64,000 bases of DNA from assembly GCA_933207985.1 (NCBI GenBank), contig OW240915.1, positions 125,973,622 to 126,037,621 on the forward strand, given 5' to 3'. How positions within the stretch are numbered: position 1 is the first letter of the stretch; each line of letters starts with the position of its first letter. This DNA comes from Pelobates cultripes. Its lineage: Eukaryota > Chordata > Amphibia > Anura > Pelobatidae. The position numbers and the translations under genes were made by a program. Shown here piece by piece: positions 1-10,429 of this stretch. The notes beneath the pieces are model-generated. The model was given only the letters and a program-made list of their open reading frames with translations, was not told where the DNA came from and made no database searches.

Positions 1-264
1 ATCCGCTCTTATTTCTCTAGCCAATTTGGCAAGGTCTGCCTGTAGGGATGTCTGTAAGCAATTCAGCATTTTTTGTATCGCTGATTCTGTGGCTGGAAGT
101 TCTTTATTTGATATGGAGCTAAAATCACTTCTGTCGAAACTTGAAGCTGGTGAGACTGTTCTGTCGGCGCCGTCTTGTGTGTGGCATGGTGGCGAGGCCA
201 TAGCTGCAACTTGCAGTGAAAGTGTTTCTTTCGCCTTGCTTTTTTTCGTAGAGCATTGTGCCAT
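1..264 (-). CDS. L1 retrotransposon ORF1 N-terminus, cut by the window edge
   Basis: Reading the minus strand from an ATG at 264-262, the frame stays open for 88 codons to base 1 and would continue beyond the window. The start (MAQCSTKKSKAKETLSLQ) is basic, and the part near the edge (SLQADLAKLAREIRAD) resembles the segment just before the coiled coil in the other L1 ORF1 copies here (ADIKTMMLEIRAMFDAD at about 39200, [16 protein letters not shown] near 63560). L1 ORF1 proteins are RNA-binding chaperones that trimerise through a coiled coil. The RRM and C-terminal domain lie outside the window, so the assignment rests on weak N-terminal similarity and context. Bases 265-395 could be its 5' leader. 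Confidence 0.45.
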   Translation of the reverse strand, partial: MAQCSTKKSKAKETLSLQVAAMASPPCHTQDGADRTVSPASSFDRSDFSSISNKELPATESAIQKMLNCLQTSLQADLAKLAREIRAD

Positions 265-395
265 GGTGTCCTGACAGTGTCCTGGTGTGGCTGGTCAGCA
301 GGATATGGGTAGTCTTCTCGATAAAAGCTATTATATTTGCTGTTTTAGGGTACTCTCTCCCGGAGCCGATCGCTCACACGTCCGTCCTCATGAGC

Positions 396-580
396 GAAAT
401 AACACACATCTATATATTTTTTTATTATTTTTTTAAATTATTTTTTTATTTTATTTTTTAACATATTTACATATTTAATTTTTTTATATTATATATAAAT
501 ATATATATATAACAATATATATATATATTTAATCAGTATCAGTCTACGTGTAATTTGATATTAATATATAATTAATAGCT
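396..580. repeat. AT-rich repeat, inverted copy of 60705-60897
   Basis: This stretch, from the block with gaaataacacacatct to the block with cagtatcagtctacgtgta, matches the reverse complement of about 60705-60897 nearly base for base outside the (TA)n runs. The partner lies inside the TTAA-flanked element at 60194-62142, so this is probably a fragment of the same family. It contains a (TA)n run at about 489-530. No coding content. Confidence 0.6.
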
Positions 581-589
581 TATATAATG

Positions 590-1107
590 AAAACTCATTG
601 CAAGCCCACACTCAAGAATTGCTCTTGAGACCATGATAACGTTAACCTACATCCACCCAAATAGGGGCATATTAGCACTAAAATATCAAACCTCACTTGT
701 TGACTAAAAAAATCTGGTGTATATAATATGACAACAATTTGAACTGTAAAACTATCTTGTTTTAAATGTTCTACTGTTTAACTTTTAACTTTTATTTTTT
801 TGTCATACAACTATACTTTTATTAAAATCTTGTTACATAGTTACATAGCTGAAAAAGAGACTTGCGTCCATCAAGTTCAGCCTTCCTTGTTCTTTTTGCA
901 ATGGCAGAAATACAACTTCCATGTACCAAAACAAGATACCGAGTTATGGAACCTTATGACTGAAATTACCATACCAGGCCATTTGTTTTATTATATGTTG
1001 TTAAATTGTAACTTTGTGATGTGTTGTAATAATGTAACAATGTGTAAATAACTAAAATAAGAAAATCTTTGCATAAAGAATTCTCAAAAACAAACAAGCA
1101 AACATTT

Positions 1108-1146
<39 letters not shown>

Positions 1147-1149
1147 TAT
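590..1149. other. No gene recognised; AT-rich flank ending in (TA)n
   Basis: Apart from the short LINE tail at 831-889 I see nothing I can name. A poly-A stretch and (TA)n at about 1108-1149 border the Ngaro-type element. Open frames here are short and without recognisable domains. Confidence 0.5.
831..889 (-). repeat. LINE 3' tail fragment
   Basis: On the minus strand this reads aaggctgaacttgatgga, then a caagtct-type block, then cagctatgtaac repeats. The same tail ends the LINE fragment at 32777-32823 on the plus strand. It is a short, isolated 3' end of that non-LTR family. Confidence 0.6.
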
Positions 1150-1274
1150 TTGTGTTAAGGGCTCATGATAGTACAGAAGATACCAACACTGATAAGTATG
1201 GGATAGTGTGAAAGAGCAAGTCGGTTGTGGTGTGCCGGAACCGACGATGAGGTAGGCCTGTAAATAAAGAGGGC
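1150..1274 (-). repeat. Ngaro split direct repeat, terminal B copy
   Basis: This 125-bp sequence recurs at 1444-1568 without a visible difference. It forms the outer 3' end of the element in minus orientation. Confidence 0.85.
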
Positions 1275-1333
1275 CCACCAATAAGAAATGTATGAGAAAA
1301 AGGAGTTAATAAAAGAGGAGTGGGTGGGAGGGT

Positions 1334-1443
1334 GATGCAGCGCTGACCTCGAACGGTATGGAGCCAGGTAAGGGGTGTCCCTTAAGTAGGGAGAAGGTGA
1401 GTCATACGCCCCTCCCACAATTACAGGCCAAAGGCCTTAATAC
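1334..1443 (-). repeat. Ngaro split direct repeat, 3' A copy
   Basis: This 110-bp sequence, starting gatgcagcgctgacc and ending ggccttaatac, is repeated at 6945-7054 with no visible difference. It sits between the two B copies. Confidence 0.85.
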
Positions 1444-1568
1444 TTGTGTTAAGGGCTCATGATAGTACAGAAGATACCAACACTGATAAGTATGGGATAG
1501 TGTGAAAGAGCAAGTCGGTTGTGGTGTGCCGGAACCGACGATGAGGTAGGCCTGTAAATAAAGAGGGC
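1444..1568 (-). repeat. Ngaro split direct repeat, internal B copy
   Basis: Second copy of the 125-bp B repeat (partner 1150-1274), directly abutting the 3' A copy and lying just downstream of the recombinase frame. Confidence 0.85.
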
Positions 1569-1614
1569 AAAAGTAGAAAATATACTTTATTACGAAACGA
1601 GCAGTATACATACT

Positions 1615-2546
1615 TCAACCAGACATATCTTGAAAGGCATTTCTAACTTCTTGTACCGGGTTAGGTATGTATCTAGAGTATGCAGAAGACTTCCAGCGCC
1701 CTAGTGACTTGATAACATGTACTGGAATGTTTGCACTGGACGCTGTGGAGGCCGCCCCTATGCGGAAGGAGTGGCCCGAATAGTTAGCTGATTTTAGGCC
1801 TAGTTGTGTAAGTAGGGACCTGACGTGGGTCATGAAGGTGGCGGTAGTGAGTACCGAACCTTGTAGACAGAAAAGTGGTTGAGATGGTGATGCCTTGAAA
1901 TGCTGAGTATAGGTGTCCAGTAATGTGACGGGGCACCACACGTTGTGGGTAGGATAGTATCTAACCTCTACCGGGGGTGCGTGTTGATTGGTTTTGGAGT
2001 GATGCAGAGTTAAAATATAGTAATCCATGTGTTTCGTTAAGTGTGAATGAAGCAGAATGTGAGTGGACTGGGATGTGTTGATGGCGGTAAATTCTCTTGG
2101 TCTCAAGAAACCATAAAAAGCTACGTATATGGCGGTTTTTATAACAAGGTTTGTGTTGTTCGCAAAGGGTTTTGAATCTAGTAGGCTGGATAAATCCTTG
2201 AAGATATTGAAGTCTATAGGTAGCCTTTGCGCGGTACGTGGGGGTTCGGATCTCTGGATACCTCTAAGGATGTTTTTATCTGGTAGGAGGACATGAAACT
2301 TGTGTTGTTTGGTTGTAATGTTAGCATGTGATGTTGTATGCCTGTTAGATATAGCTTGATTGTGTTGTAAGATAATTTAAGTTTGAGGTGGCAAAAAGAA
2401 GCAAAACCTAACAAAGATGTCATGATGAAAGGTTGTGTGACGTTGTGTAGTGACAGGAATCTTTTAAATAGAAGGAAAGCCCTGTCATATGTTCTCCGGG
2501 TATTGGTGGACAGTGCTAATTGTGCCAATGTCCTGCTATGTTGCAT
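1615..2546 (-). pseudogene. Ngaro tyrosine recombinase, broken by a frameshift
   Basis: Tyrosine recombinases of DIRS-order elements integrate the circular DNA copy. The N-terminal core-binding part (2546 to about 2310, with LALSTNTRRTYDRAFLLFKRF) and the catalytic part (about 2310-1615) lie in different frames. The catalytic half shows GHSFRIGAAS, which supplies the His-x-x-Arg motif, and SLGRWKSSAYSRYI, which supplies the candidate nucleophilic Tyr. One small indel around 2290-2320 separates the halves: the downstream frame can be read back as far as LLPDKNILRGIQR before the phase changes. It starts 9 nt after the end of the RT/RNase H frame. As read it is not translatable in one piece. Confidence 0.8.
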
Positions 2547-2554
2547 AATAGCTT

Positions 2555-4012
2555 CTAGTCCATGACTAGCTGGTGGAAAGGTGGAGTGGTCGTGGCTGTA
2601 CGTGCGGCTGACGGAAGTATTTGCCGAAAAGCCTGAAAATTGAAACGAGACAAATTGTCAGCAGCCGTGTTACAAACACCTGGGACATGGACACAAAACA
2701 AGAAGAAGTTATGGCATGCAGCCAGCCAGGTGAGTTTCCTCAAGAACCTCATAATGGTCAGTGACTTGGATCGGCCTTTGTTTATGATGTGGCAGGTAGC
2801 TTGGTTGTCTGAGTGGCAACGTACTGACGAACCTGCCCATAGATGCCCCCATGTCACGGCAGCTGCTACAATGGGATACATCTCAAATAGAGCTGAGGTA
2901 GTGGAAAACCCTTCCAGGTCCTGTACCTCTGGAGGCCAGCTACCCCAAAGCCATTCATTCCCGTAAATTGCTGCAAAACCTGTGGTAGACGCCGCGTCTG
3001 ACCAGATGGTAGGTGAGGAGTCAGACAATTTAGGGAGAAACATGCTTTTCCCATTCCAGGTGGTCAAAAAGTTTCTCCACATAAGTAGGTCTGCCGTGGC
3101 TTGGGTATCCAGTGGTAACCTGTGTGCATCATGTCTAAACAGTGGGAACATGGTTAGGAGCCGTGAGATGAAAGCCCGGCCTTGAGGTATAATGCGCATG
3201 GCAAAGTTCAGTGACCCAAGTAGAGACTGCAATTCTTTGCGATTGCAAGTACCGAGGTGTATGTAGAGGTTAATGTTGGTGAGAATGTTCTCTATCTTGG
3301 TGCGTGGCAGGCTGGCTTGCATGGTGGCTGAGTCTAGTATGATTCCCAGAAAGGTGATGACTGTATCTGGTCCTTCAGTTTTGGTGGGGGAGACTGGAAC
3401 ACCCACCTGTTTAAAAAGACTGATGGTTTCTATGAGGCTACTGGGAGGGGAAGTGTTCTCTTCGATCAGTAAGAAATCATCCAGGTAGTGTATAACTGTA
3501 GGGCATCTGGCTACATTTAATAATAACCAGCATAATGTTTCGGCGAATACGTCGAAAATGGCCGGACTACTTTTTGAACCAAACGTTAGGCGTGAGAAAA
3601 AGTAGTAGTGCCCGGCCCACTTAATGCCATGCAGGTGCCATAGTGTAGGGTGGATAGGCAATAATTTGAAGGCATTTGTAATGTCAGTCTTGCTGAGCCA
3701 TGCTCCGACCCCTGCCTGCATGATAGCTGTAATGGCGTGATCTATGGTGGAGTATTGAAGTGAAAATTCCTCAGAGGGGATAAGGGAGTTCAGACTAGGT
3801 GAGGCAGAGGTGTGAGGTGCAGACAGATCGATGATAAGTCTTTGTTTGTGGGAAGATTTCCCTGTGACAATACCGATGGGGTTTGTCCGCCATGTGGAAA
3901 AAGGAGAGGACTGGAAGGGTCCCAATAGGAAGCCCTCTGCCACTTCTTTGGCTATGAGTGTGCTGACCCGCTGTAGGATTTTGTTGTGCAGATTGTAAAT
4001 TAGGACATTCAA
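2555..4012 (-). CDS. Ngaro reverse transcriptase - RNase H
   Basis: A 485-codon open frame copies element RNA into DNA and degrades the template. RT motifs run in order: KSSHKQRLIIDLSAP (fingers), LSKTDITNAFKLLPIHP (motif A), LTFGSKSSPAIFD (motif B) and the catalytic box VIHYLDDFLL. RNase H follows, with TIWSDAASTTGFAAI and RCHSDNQATCHIINKGRSKS carrying its acidic residues, then HVPGVCNTAADNLSR, typical of the DIRS/Ngaro group. The true N-terminus is probably upstream: the sequence before 3985 continues in the gag-side frame (FHTGLIHMPSGILECPNLQS), so a frameshift separates the RT start from its body. The nominal start at 4012 is therefore arbitrary. Catalytic residues look intact. Confidence 0.9.
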   Translation of the reverse strand: MNVLIYNLHNKILQRVSTLIAKEVAEGFLLGPFQSSPFSTWRTNPIGIVTGKSSHKQRLIIDLSAPHTSASPSLNSLIPSEEFSLQYSTIDHAITAIMQAGVGAWLSKTDITNAFKLLPIHPTLWHLHGIKWAGHYYFFSRLTFGSKSSPAIFDVFAETLCWLLLNVARCPTVIHYLDDFLLIEENTSPPSSLIETISLFKQVGVPVSPTKTEGPDTVITFLGIILDSATMQASLPRTKIENILTNINLYIHLGTCNRKELQSLLGSLNFAMRIIPQGRAFISRLLTMFPLFRHDAHRLPLDTQATADLLMWRNFLTTWNGKSMFLPKLSDSSPTIWSDAASTTGFAAIYGNEWLWGSWPPEVQDLEGFSTTSALFEMYPIVAAAVTWGHLWAGSSVRCHSDNQATCHIINKGRSKSLTIMRFLRKLTWLAACHNFFLFCVHVPGVCNTAADNLSRFNFQAFRQILPSAARTATTTPPFHQLVMD

Positions 4013-5299
4013 GGATTCCTGAAGGCATGTGTATGAGACCAGTATGGAATCCTTGTGATAGACCAGTGATGATGAAGTCTACCAAATGTCTAGATGGATG
4101 TTGTGACAGTAATGCCGTGAGTACAGAAATATTTATCTCAGTTAAGTATTGCTTAGGGTACATTTTATTTGGACACATGGTTTTCGCATGTGCCCTAAAA
4201 CATTTTGAACATATATGCAATAACCGACAACCGCTGTAATTACATGCACCGACATTGAAATTATTACATATTTGGGACTTCCCCAAAAACTTGATAGGTC
4301 GACCCAGTTTGTCTTTGGGTGTTCTCTCTGCTGACACAGCGGAGCTAGTGCCCTGCGAGGTGGTAGGTTCGTTCGCAGTGGTCGGACAAAAATTGGCAGT
4401 ATGAGCCATGGAGGAGCAGTGTGCACAGGCCGGTGCTCTTAGACCTGCAAAGTGCCTGCAAAAATGATCGTATCAATCTTACTCCAGTTGGACCTTGTCC
4501 CGTACTGTGAGAAGGCGCCAGACACTTTGGCAGAAAAAGATCTATGGTAGTCATAGAAAGCTGACCCACCATATTTGTTGCCCAGATCAACCAGCCTGTG
4601 CATATATAAGTCAAACTCCTCACGTCTGTGGGGATATACCGTACAGACCACATCCCGATAAATGCCAAAAGCTAATACAAATTCAGGAATGGTTAGCTTC
4701 CTATTTAATCGTGCATCCCTGGATTTGACCACCACAGAAATATCGTCATAAGCGTAGGTCTTATGTTCCACTATATCCTGGGAGGCAATTAGTAGTGAGG
4801 CCAGATTGACATCTTTACCTTCCAGGATATCTCTCCTGAGGTGCTCAGGAATCATGTGGGCAGGGTAAACTTCTTGGTCATCCGAGGTGATAGCTGGAGA
4901 AACTGATTGCGACTCCACCACTGATGGGGGAATTGCCGTGGCCGGTCCAGCCATAGTGAGGGCTGTAGTGACCGATTCAAGTTTCTCCAGCCTAGAATTG
5001 ACCTTGCTCATGGATGTCATGAGGGACGTGAGCATGTCATGTATGTTCCCTGGGTGGGACTGGCTCGACCCTTCCCCAGCGTCCATGTTATCAGTTGAGG
5101 TGTGTAATAATTTGTAAAGTTCCGCTTTCCTTGCTGTTGCTGGAAAAGGGATTTGTCGTCTCCTGAGTTCGCTAGTGATACGAGGGATAGTCCATGATCT
5201 GAAAGATGCTGGACTAGCCGTATCTTCCTCCTGTGATGGGGTGTTGGTTCTAGCCGGAGTCCTTGGGATGGAGAAATCCTCTACCCCTTCTTGAGACAT
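3985..5299 (-). pseudogene. Ngaro gag-like ORF1 and start of RT, frameshifted
   Basis: The first frame begins MSQEGVEDFSIPRTPAR at 5299 and runs to a stop at 4439. Its first third contains ITSELRRRQIPFPATARKAE, a SAP-like helix-turn-helix, followed by a short coiled coil (LTSLMTSMSKVNSRLEKLES). The protein continues in another frame after loss of about one T in a T-run near 4460: MAHTANFCPTTANEP, then a zinc-binding knuckle with ICNNFNVGACNYSGCRLLHI and CSKCFRAHAKTMC. The same second frame runs into the RT N-terminus until about 3985. Ngaro ORF1 proteins are thought to be structural, gag-like RNA-binding proteins. The missing base could be a sequence error or real decay. Confidence 0.75.
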
Positions 5300-6944
5300 A
5301 CTAGATTACAAAGTATATGGTTAGCATAAAACCCCCCGAGGGGATGTACTGGCAGGCTAATTATGCCGGATGAGGCGAAAAAATTAAACTTGTTCTTTGG
5401 TGACAGGTGGGGCCCTGCTAGTTGCCAAGTGGCTATGAGAGGCTCTATCTATGCGTTGGCGCGAGGGGTTATTGAGGCCACCCGACGTAGTGGCAGGAAT
5501 TCGTAGGCCTCTCGGTGACAATACAAGAAAATAGGGGAAGGGAGTGACAGGTGGCACCCTCTCTATAATGCGAGGCGGCTAACTCACGTGTGGCCCGGGG
5601 GGCATTACCTCCGAAACGTTGAGGCGGGGTGTTGGCCTCGCGGACCACTAAACGATAGGCAGAATGCCCGGAGGGGGGATACCTATTTGGGCCTATAACC
5701 CCTAAAATTGCCAGTACTCTATGTCCTAAGTAGAGGAGGAACCATATGTGATGCAGGCTTAACGTACCTGGTAGTATGTATGCGTTTGATAAGCGATAGG
5801 TAGAGAAAAACTGGAAAACCTAAAGGGATAGAAAAACCAAATATGATAGTGTGAGAATTGGATCCTATGATACCAATTTAGACTAGTTATTTGTGATGAG
5901 TTCTAGTAGTACATATGGAAAGGGAATACATGAGTGATATTGGCCCGACTGGCCCTGTATGTGGTATGGTAATCATGCTTGGGGGTGTGTATGATATGTC
6001 TCTCTGGTGACCAGATTAATGTGTATGATATAGTAATGCTAGTGTTTGTGGTATAATAAGGTGCAGGATTTAAAACAATACCGTATATGTTAGGCTGTAA
6101 ACGTAAGCCATGAAAAGAGGTAAGTACGAGGTACAGAAATATTTGAGAAGTTATCCCAAAATTAGGAAACAAAACGTGACGTATGAGTGGTTGAATCAAG
6201 ACGTGTGATTCAACCCGAGAGTTTGTGAGATTTGTGAGACCGTGTTCTTGTGTACTTGGTATGTCGTTTGAGTACACAAAGAAAAAGTCAGAATATATAA
6301 GTGCCATGTAAGAAACGTGTGTACATGGTATGATAGAAACGTAAATTTCTAAACATAATTTATAACGTAAATCCTACAAGCGATATCTGTAAAATGTAAA
6401 AGCTTGTCTAAGCTTAACTCCATAAATATATGTATATAACATGAAGAATTTCAATAAAACTTAATAATGCCATATCTGCTAAGATTAAACCATAACCTAA
6501 ATAAATACTTATTCATAAGTAGTTAACAGGGGTATTGCCCCAGTCATATGCAAGGATTTCGTAATTTGCATAAAATAAATAACAGTAATAACATGAAACC
6601 AATTATAGCTGATGATATGCAGAACAAATTTGCTTAATACAAAGAAAAAACGAAACCGATATGCCTGCCGGCAGTAAAGGGGTTAATATGCCTGTGACTT
6701 GGCCGTAAAGCGTGTGGCCGTAAAGTAAGGCCGTTTTAAATCGCGACGCCGTGGGAAATGATCCGGGTGACGGACTTACGATTTTGAAGTCCTGTGGACT
6801 TAATCTGCGACGAAAACACCGGGTATGTGCATGGCTGAACGGGCGGAAAACCTGTAAGGATTCCTGGACACAGCTACACCAAACGAAAACCGCGGGTTTT
6901 TGAAAAGCAAGATGGCGCCGTACGTGAACCGGAAGTGGATTCTC
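5300..6944 (-). other. Ngaro leader region, no gene
   Basis: Between repeat A and the first reading frame lie about 1.6 kb without a coding frame of note. The section near 5330-5700 is GC-richer; 5900-6650 is AT-rich. On family knowledge it should hold promoter and leader sequence, but no element can be fixed by eye. Confidence 0.5.
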
Positions 6945-7054
6945 GATGCAGCGCTGACCTCGAACGGTATGGAGCCAGGTAAGGGGTGTCCCTTAAGTAG
7001 GGAGAAGGTGAGTCATACGCCCCTCCCACAATTACAGGCCAAAGGCCTTAATAC
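6945..7054 (-). repeat. Ngaro split direct repeat, 5' A copy
   Basis: Matches 1334-1443 over 110 bp with no visible difference and marks the 5' end of the element on the minus strand. A TA-rich run begins immediately outside it. Confidence 0.85.
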
Positions 7055-7219
7055 ATATATATATATATACCAAAAATAAAGTGAAAAAAAAAATGAGACC
7101 CAAAAAAATGTACTTTCGATTTGACTGGATGCTCCTCGTTACTACATCAAGCACACAAGATGGGCCGCCATGAGATCTTATCTGTTGCCTTCACTCATTT
7201 CAACTTAACCCCTTAACCG

Positions 7220-8134
7220 CAGACACCTCCTAATTGAACCGTATTCTGGGTGGTCGTTGTTCATATGCCGACCATGAGGTGCCGGCCATCTTAGATGCAC
7301 GAATACACAGCAGTGTTCGTCGACAAACTTATGGAACTCAAAACGGACACTTTTTCTCCCGAACACCACTGAAAGCCGCCAACCTCCATTCTTTGTCATC
7401 CCGCATATGAACACCGGTCCGTTCTGGACTTTTTATTTCACGAATGGAATTAACCCAGATAGCCATCCCATGGAGCCCTTCATATACCGAAAGAACAGTG
7501 TGAAAGACTTTGACTCCATTGCGATTGAAAACTGTGTGTATTGGATCTGAGCGCCATTCGGTAATAATGTGCGCTCAGATCTAGGCTATCTGGGGATACG
7601 TTATATGTGGAATGCATTCGGTAGTTTTGAAGTTATGGCATTTTATGTATTTTTACTGTATTATTTAAAATGGCGTTTTGCCTCTATCCATCGAGATAAT
7701 TGTATTTCTTCCCAATTATCTCCAGGATAAAGAGGAGGGGTTGCTTGTACAAAGGGGAAGGTTTTATGTCTGAGTCACTGTGATTGGCTAATGCATCATA
7801 CTTGTCCCAGTCTTCCATCTGGTCCCCTAGGGGAGTGTCCACCAGGTGGGAGACCTGCATAAATACCGGGCAGGTAGCCCTCATTAAAGCAGTTTCCTGT
7901 TTTACCCTCAAGACGGAGCTTGGTCTCGTGCTTGGGGGGATTGCTACTTTGGAGTATTGTTTCGCCTGTTCCAGGAGAGGAGGAGTTCGTATGATTCTCT
8001 GTTCAGGAGTTTGGAGCATTACCTTATATTCAGTTAGGGAGTTTGGCGGTCTACAGCAACGGTGCCTGTGTCTCTAAAGGGGGAAGGTCTACTAAACGGC
8101 GGTTTCACTCATTTATGCCGGAAGTGTCTTAACA
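7220..8134 (+). repeat. Gypsy-type 5' LTR (left end unclear)
   Basis: Shares blocks in the same order with the solo LTR at 26325-27230 and, inverted, with 25094-26082: ctaattgaac and ctgggtgg, the gatctgagcgccattc and tgcgctcagatct pair, a gataattg block, a cataaata TATA-like box near 7860, and gcttggtctcgtgcttgg. It ends in CA at 8134 and is followed by a primer-binding site and gag, so it is the 5' LTR of a truncated provirus-like element. The start is uncertain; similarity is clear only from about 7220. Confidence 0.65.
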
Positions 8135-8136
8135 AC

Positions 8137-8154
8137 TGGTGGCAAGCGACGGGA
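8137..8154 (+). other. Probable primer-binding site of the LTR element
   Basis: Two bases after the LTR end comes TGGTGGCAAGCGACGGGA. LTR elements normally prime minus-strand synthesis from a TGG-starting site complementary to a tRNA 3' end. Which tRNA is not determined here. Confidence 0.5.
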
Positions 8155-8159
8155 TGATT

Positions 8160-8784
8160 CTCATCGCCCAGAGAGACAACTACACATCCGGAACTAATGA
8201 AAGTACCGTATGAAAGGCTGAAAATAGCTACCCTTAATGACCTGTTAGAATAACGAGGCTGACAAGCCAGTTACCTCAGGAGGAGGGAGATAATTGCTAT
8301 ACTGACCAAAATGGATGGAATATCAGGGACTGAATGAACCAATGGCACCAGCATATCAGATAGAACCTCCGAAGAGGCAAGCTTTGACCGGGCGGTTAAA
8401 ATCAGACTGGCACATTATGGTCCCAGCCCGACTATAGGAATTATCGACCGGGTCATAGCAGCTGTGGAGGCCAACCTACTCCGCCAAAGCGGCACTGCAG
8501 CAGCCAAGTCACAGTAGCCCCGGTGAAAAGGAAAAAGGTACAGTTTGCAGCATTTAAACCTTTCATTGAAACAGAAGGGGAGATTGATGGGTACCTTGCT
8601 GATTTCGAGCGGCAATGTGCCCTACACAAGGTACCCGCAGAAGACTGGGTCAGGATATTGTCCGGAAACTTATCCGGCCATTCCTGATGAGATTGGGGAT
8701 TATAATGCCGTGAAAGAAGCTCTGCTCTCCAGGTATGCCATTACACGAAGTGTCGTCTCATCTTTGGAGGAATTTACCGTATGC
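8160..8784 (+). pseudogene. Gypsy-type gag fragment, broken
   Basis: Downstream of the primer-binding site, one frame reads VKRKKVQFAAFKPFIETEGE, then IDGYLADFERQCALH and VPAEDWVRILSGNLSG before a stop. After a small deletion and shift near 8685 it resumes as AIPDEIGDYNAVKEALLSRY in another frame. This is the capsid part of a Ty3/Gypsy gag of the type with a short capsid followed by a zinc knuckle. Stops upstream of 8500 show it is dead. Protease, RT and integrase are absent; a partial LTR follows at once. Confidence 0.7.
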
Positions 8785-9120
8785 TGTTAGAGACTGATTG
8801 CCGTTTTTTTCAGCCTTATTTCAGCTGCAGAGACTAAGTCCCATTCGTGATGGGACTTAGTCGTTTTTTCAGCATGAAATAGACCGACCTCACAGCCCAA
8901 ATCTATGGAACTGTTTTGGGAAGGAAAATGTGCTTGCGGTCGGTCATAAAGGAACCTCCAGCTAACTTTTTAACCCCTGGTTGGATTTGGCTGATTTTTG
9001 GTTATGTTTATGTTTTAAGTGTGCTGATTCCAAATATGTAATTATGAAGATGGGATGTGTAGTTTTAAAGTTACAGTGTATGGCTAAAAACTGTATTTTT
9101 ACTGCCTGTGTTTAATTATG
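8785..9120 (+). repeat. Partial LTR of the same family
   Basis: From about 8816, gcagagactaagtcc, ctatggaactgttttggg, ggtcggtcata and ctttttaacccc follow in order and match the reverse complement of the solo LTR at 13758-15072. A short piece at 8778-8806 (gctgttagagactgattgcc) matches another part of the LTR. The 3' portion is missing. Confidence 0.6.
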
Positions 9121-9124
9121 TTAA

Positions 9125-9420
<296 letters not shown>

Positions 9421-9557
9421 CTGAACCCTTACCGGCTGCACGTGTCTTACCTGTACATGGAAAGCTGCTCTGGTTCCTTGATGAGCCAGCTGCCCGTGAG
9501 TTAACATGTCCCGTGGAGAAGCACTCTGTCCTGTAAAGCCTCACCAAAAAAAAGGAG

Positions 9558-9716
9558 TGGTGTGTTTAGTATTGTTCTGATCAGTTTAATACCTTCCGCG
9601 TCTCCTATCAGTGGACGTGTACACGGCAGTAATTTCTGTAACAGGCAGATGGAAGAAGATGCTTGGTTGGTCCTCCTAACTGGAGACTGTGTTGCTGTAC
9701 GGGTGGCAGGTGGAGC
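9558..9716 (+). ncRNA. U2 snRNA-like sequence, copy 2
   Basis: The first 60 or so bases match copy 1 at 9266; the copies are 292 bp apart in the same orientation. Beyond that, gatggaaga, gcttgg, ggtcc and gttgctgtac resemble the central and 3' parts of U2 better than copy 1 does. Copies 1 and 2 therefore preserve different parts of U2, which suggests independent divergence from a common U2-like source. Confidence 0.45.
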
Positions 9717-9966
9717 CATTTTATAAAGTACACACTGCTTTATAGAGCCATTTATAAAGTACACACTGGCGGCTTGAACCCTAGTTGGTGGCGGATAAGT
9801 CACGCAAGTCAACAGGCATTCAGAGCTAAAATACAGCAGTGTGTGGACCATTTTTAGCCCAAGGCAGCTCATCTCATCAGGCCTTTTATACATAGGGTCA
9901 CTTGGGAGATATGGATTGACACCTGTCCTAGGGATCCCTGATACACACTGACACAGAGCAGAATAG

Positions 9967-10066
9967 NNNNNNNNNNNNNNNNNNNNNNNNNNNNNNNNNN
10001 NNNNNNNNNNNNNNNNNNNNNNNNNNNNNNNNNNNNNNNNNNNNNNNNNNNNNNNNNNNNNNNNNN
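9967..10066. other. Assembly gap of 100 N
   Basis: Exactly 100 undetermined bases, the usual placeholder for a gap of unknown size. Confidence 0.99.
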
Positions 10067-10429
10067 TAAATCCAAGCTATTGTGACACCAGGTGTAATTG
10101 GTGGCACTGACTGGGGAAATGGGCACTGTGAGCCTGACACAGAAGCTGGCAGCAGTGGCAAACAACTAAGTGCATTTACATTACATAGAAAAAAAAAATC
10201 CAAAAAAAGCATACCCTTATCCCATACCCTTATCCCTAACCTAGCTATGCTTTTCCCTATCTTATGAACAGCAGCTACACTTTCCCTCCTCTTACTAAGC
10301 ATGCAGCTTGAGAACGAATCTAAAATGGATGCTGTCCAGTAGGTGGGAGGGTCTGCTAGGGAGGCTGGGAGGCTGTGCTGCTAATTGGCTGGAATGTGAC
10401 TGCTGACTGTGAGGTACAGGGTCAAAGTT

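Larger units (their letters stand above)
1150..7054 (-). mobile_element. Ngaro-type (DIRS order) tyrosine-recombinase retrotransposon, nearly complete
   Basis: Read on the minus strand the order is: repeat A (7054-6945), leader, gag-like frame with SAP-like and CCCH-type motifs, RT plus RNase H, tyrosine recombinase, repeat B (1568-1444), repeat A (1443-1334), a 59-nt spacer and repeat B (1274-1150). This A - genes - B - A - B pattern of split direct repeats is the hallmark of Ngaro/PAT elements; DIRS1 proper has inverted repeats instead. The two A copies (110 bp) and two B copies (125 bp) look identical by eye, which argues for a recent insertion. At least three frameshifts (near 4460, 3985 and 2310) break the frames. 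Both ends abut TA repeats, and no target duplication is visible, as expected for recombinase-mediated integration. Confidence 0.85.

Noticed and set aside
258..461. 67-codon frame ending in Phe/Tyr-rich residues
   Set aside because: Runs through a T-rich low-complexity stretch and is antisense to the L1 leader and AT-rich repeat.
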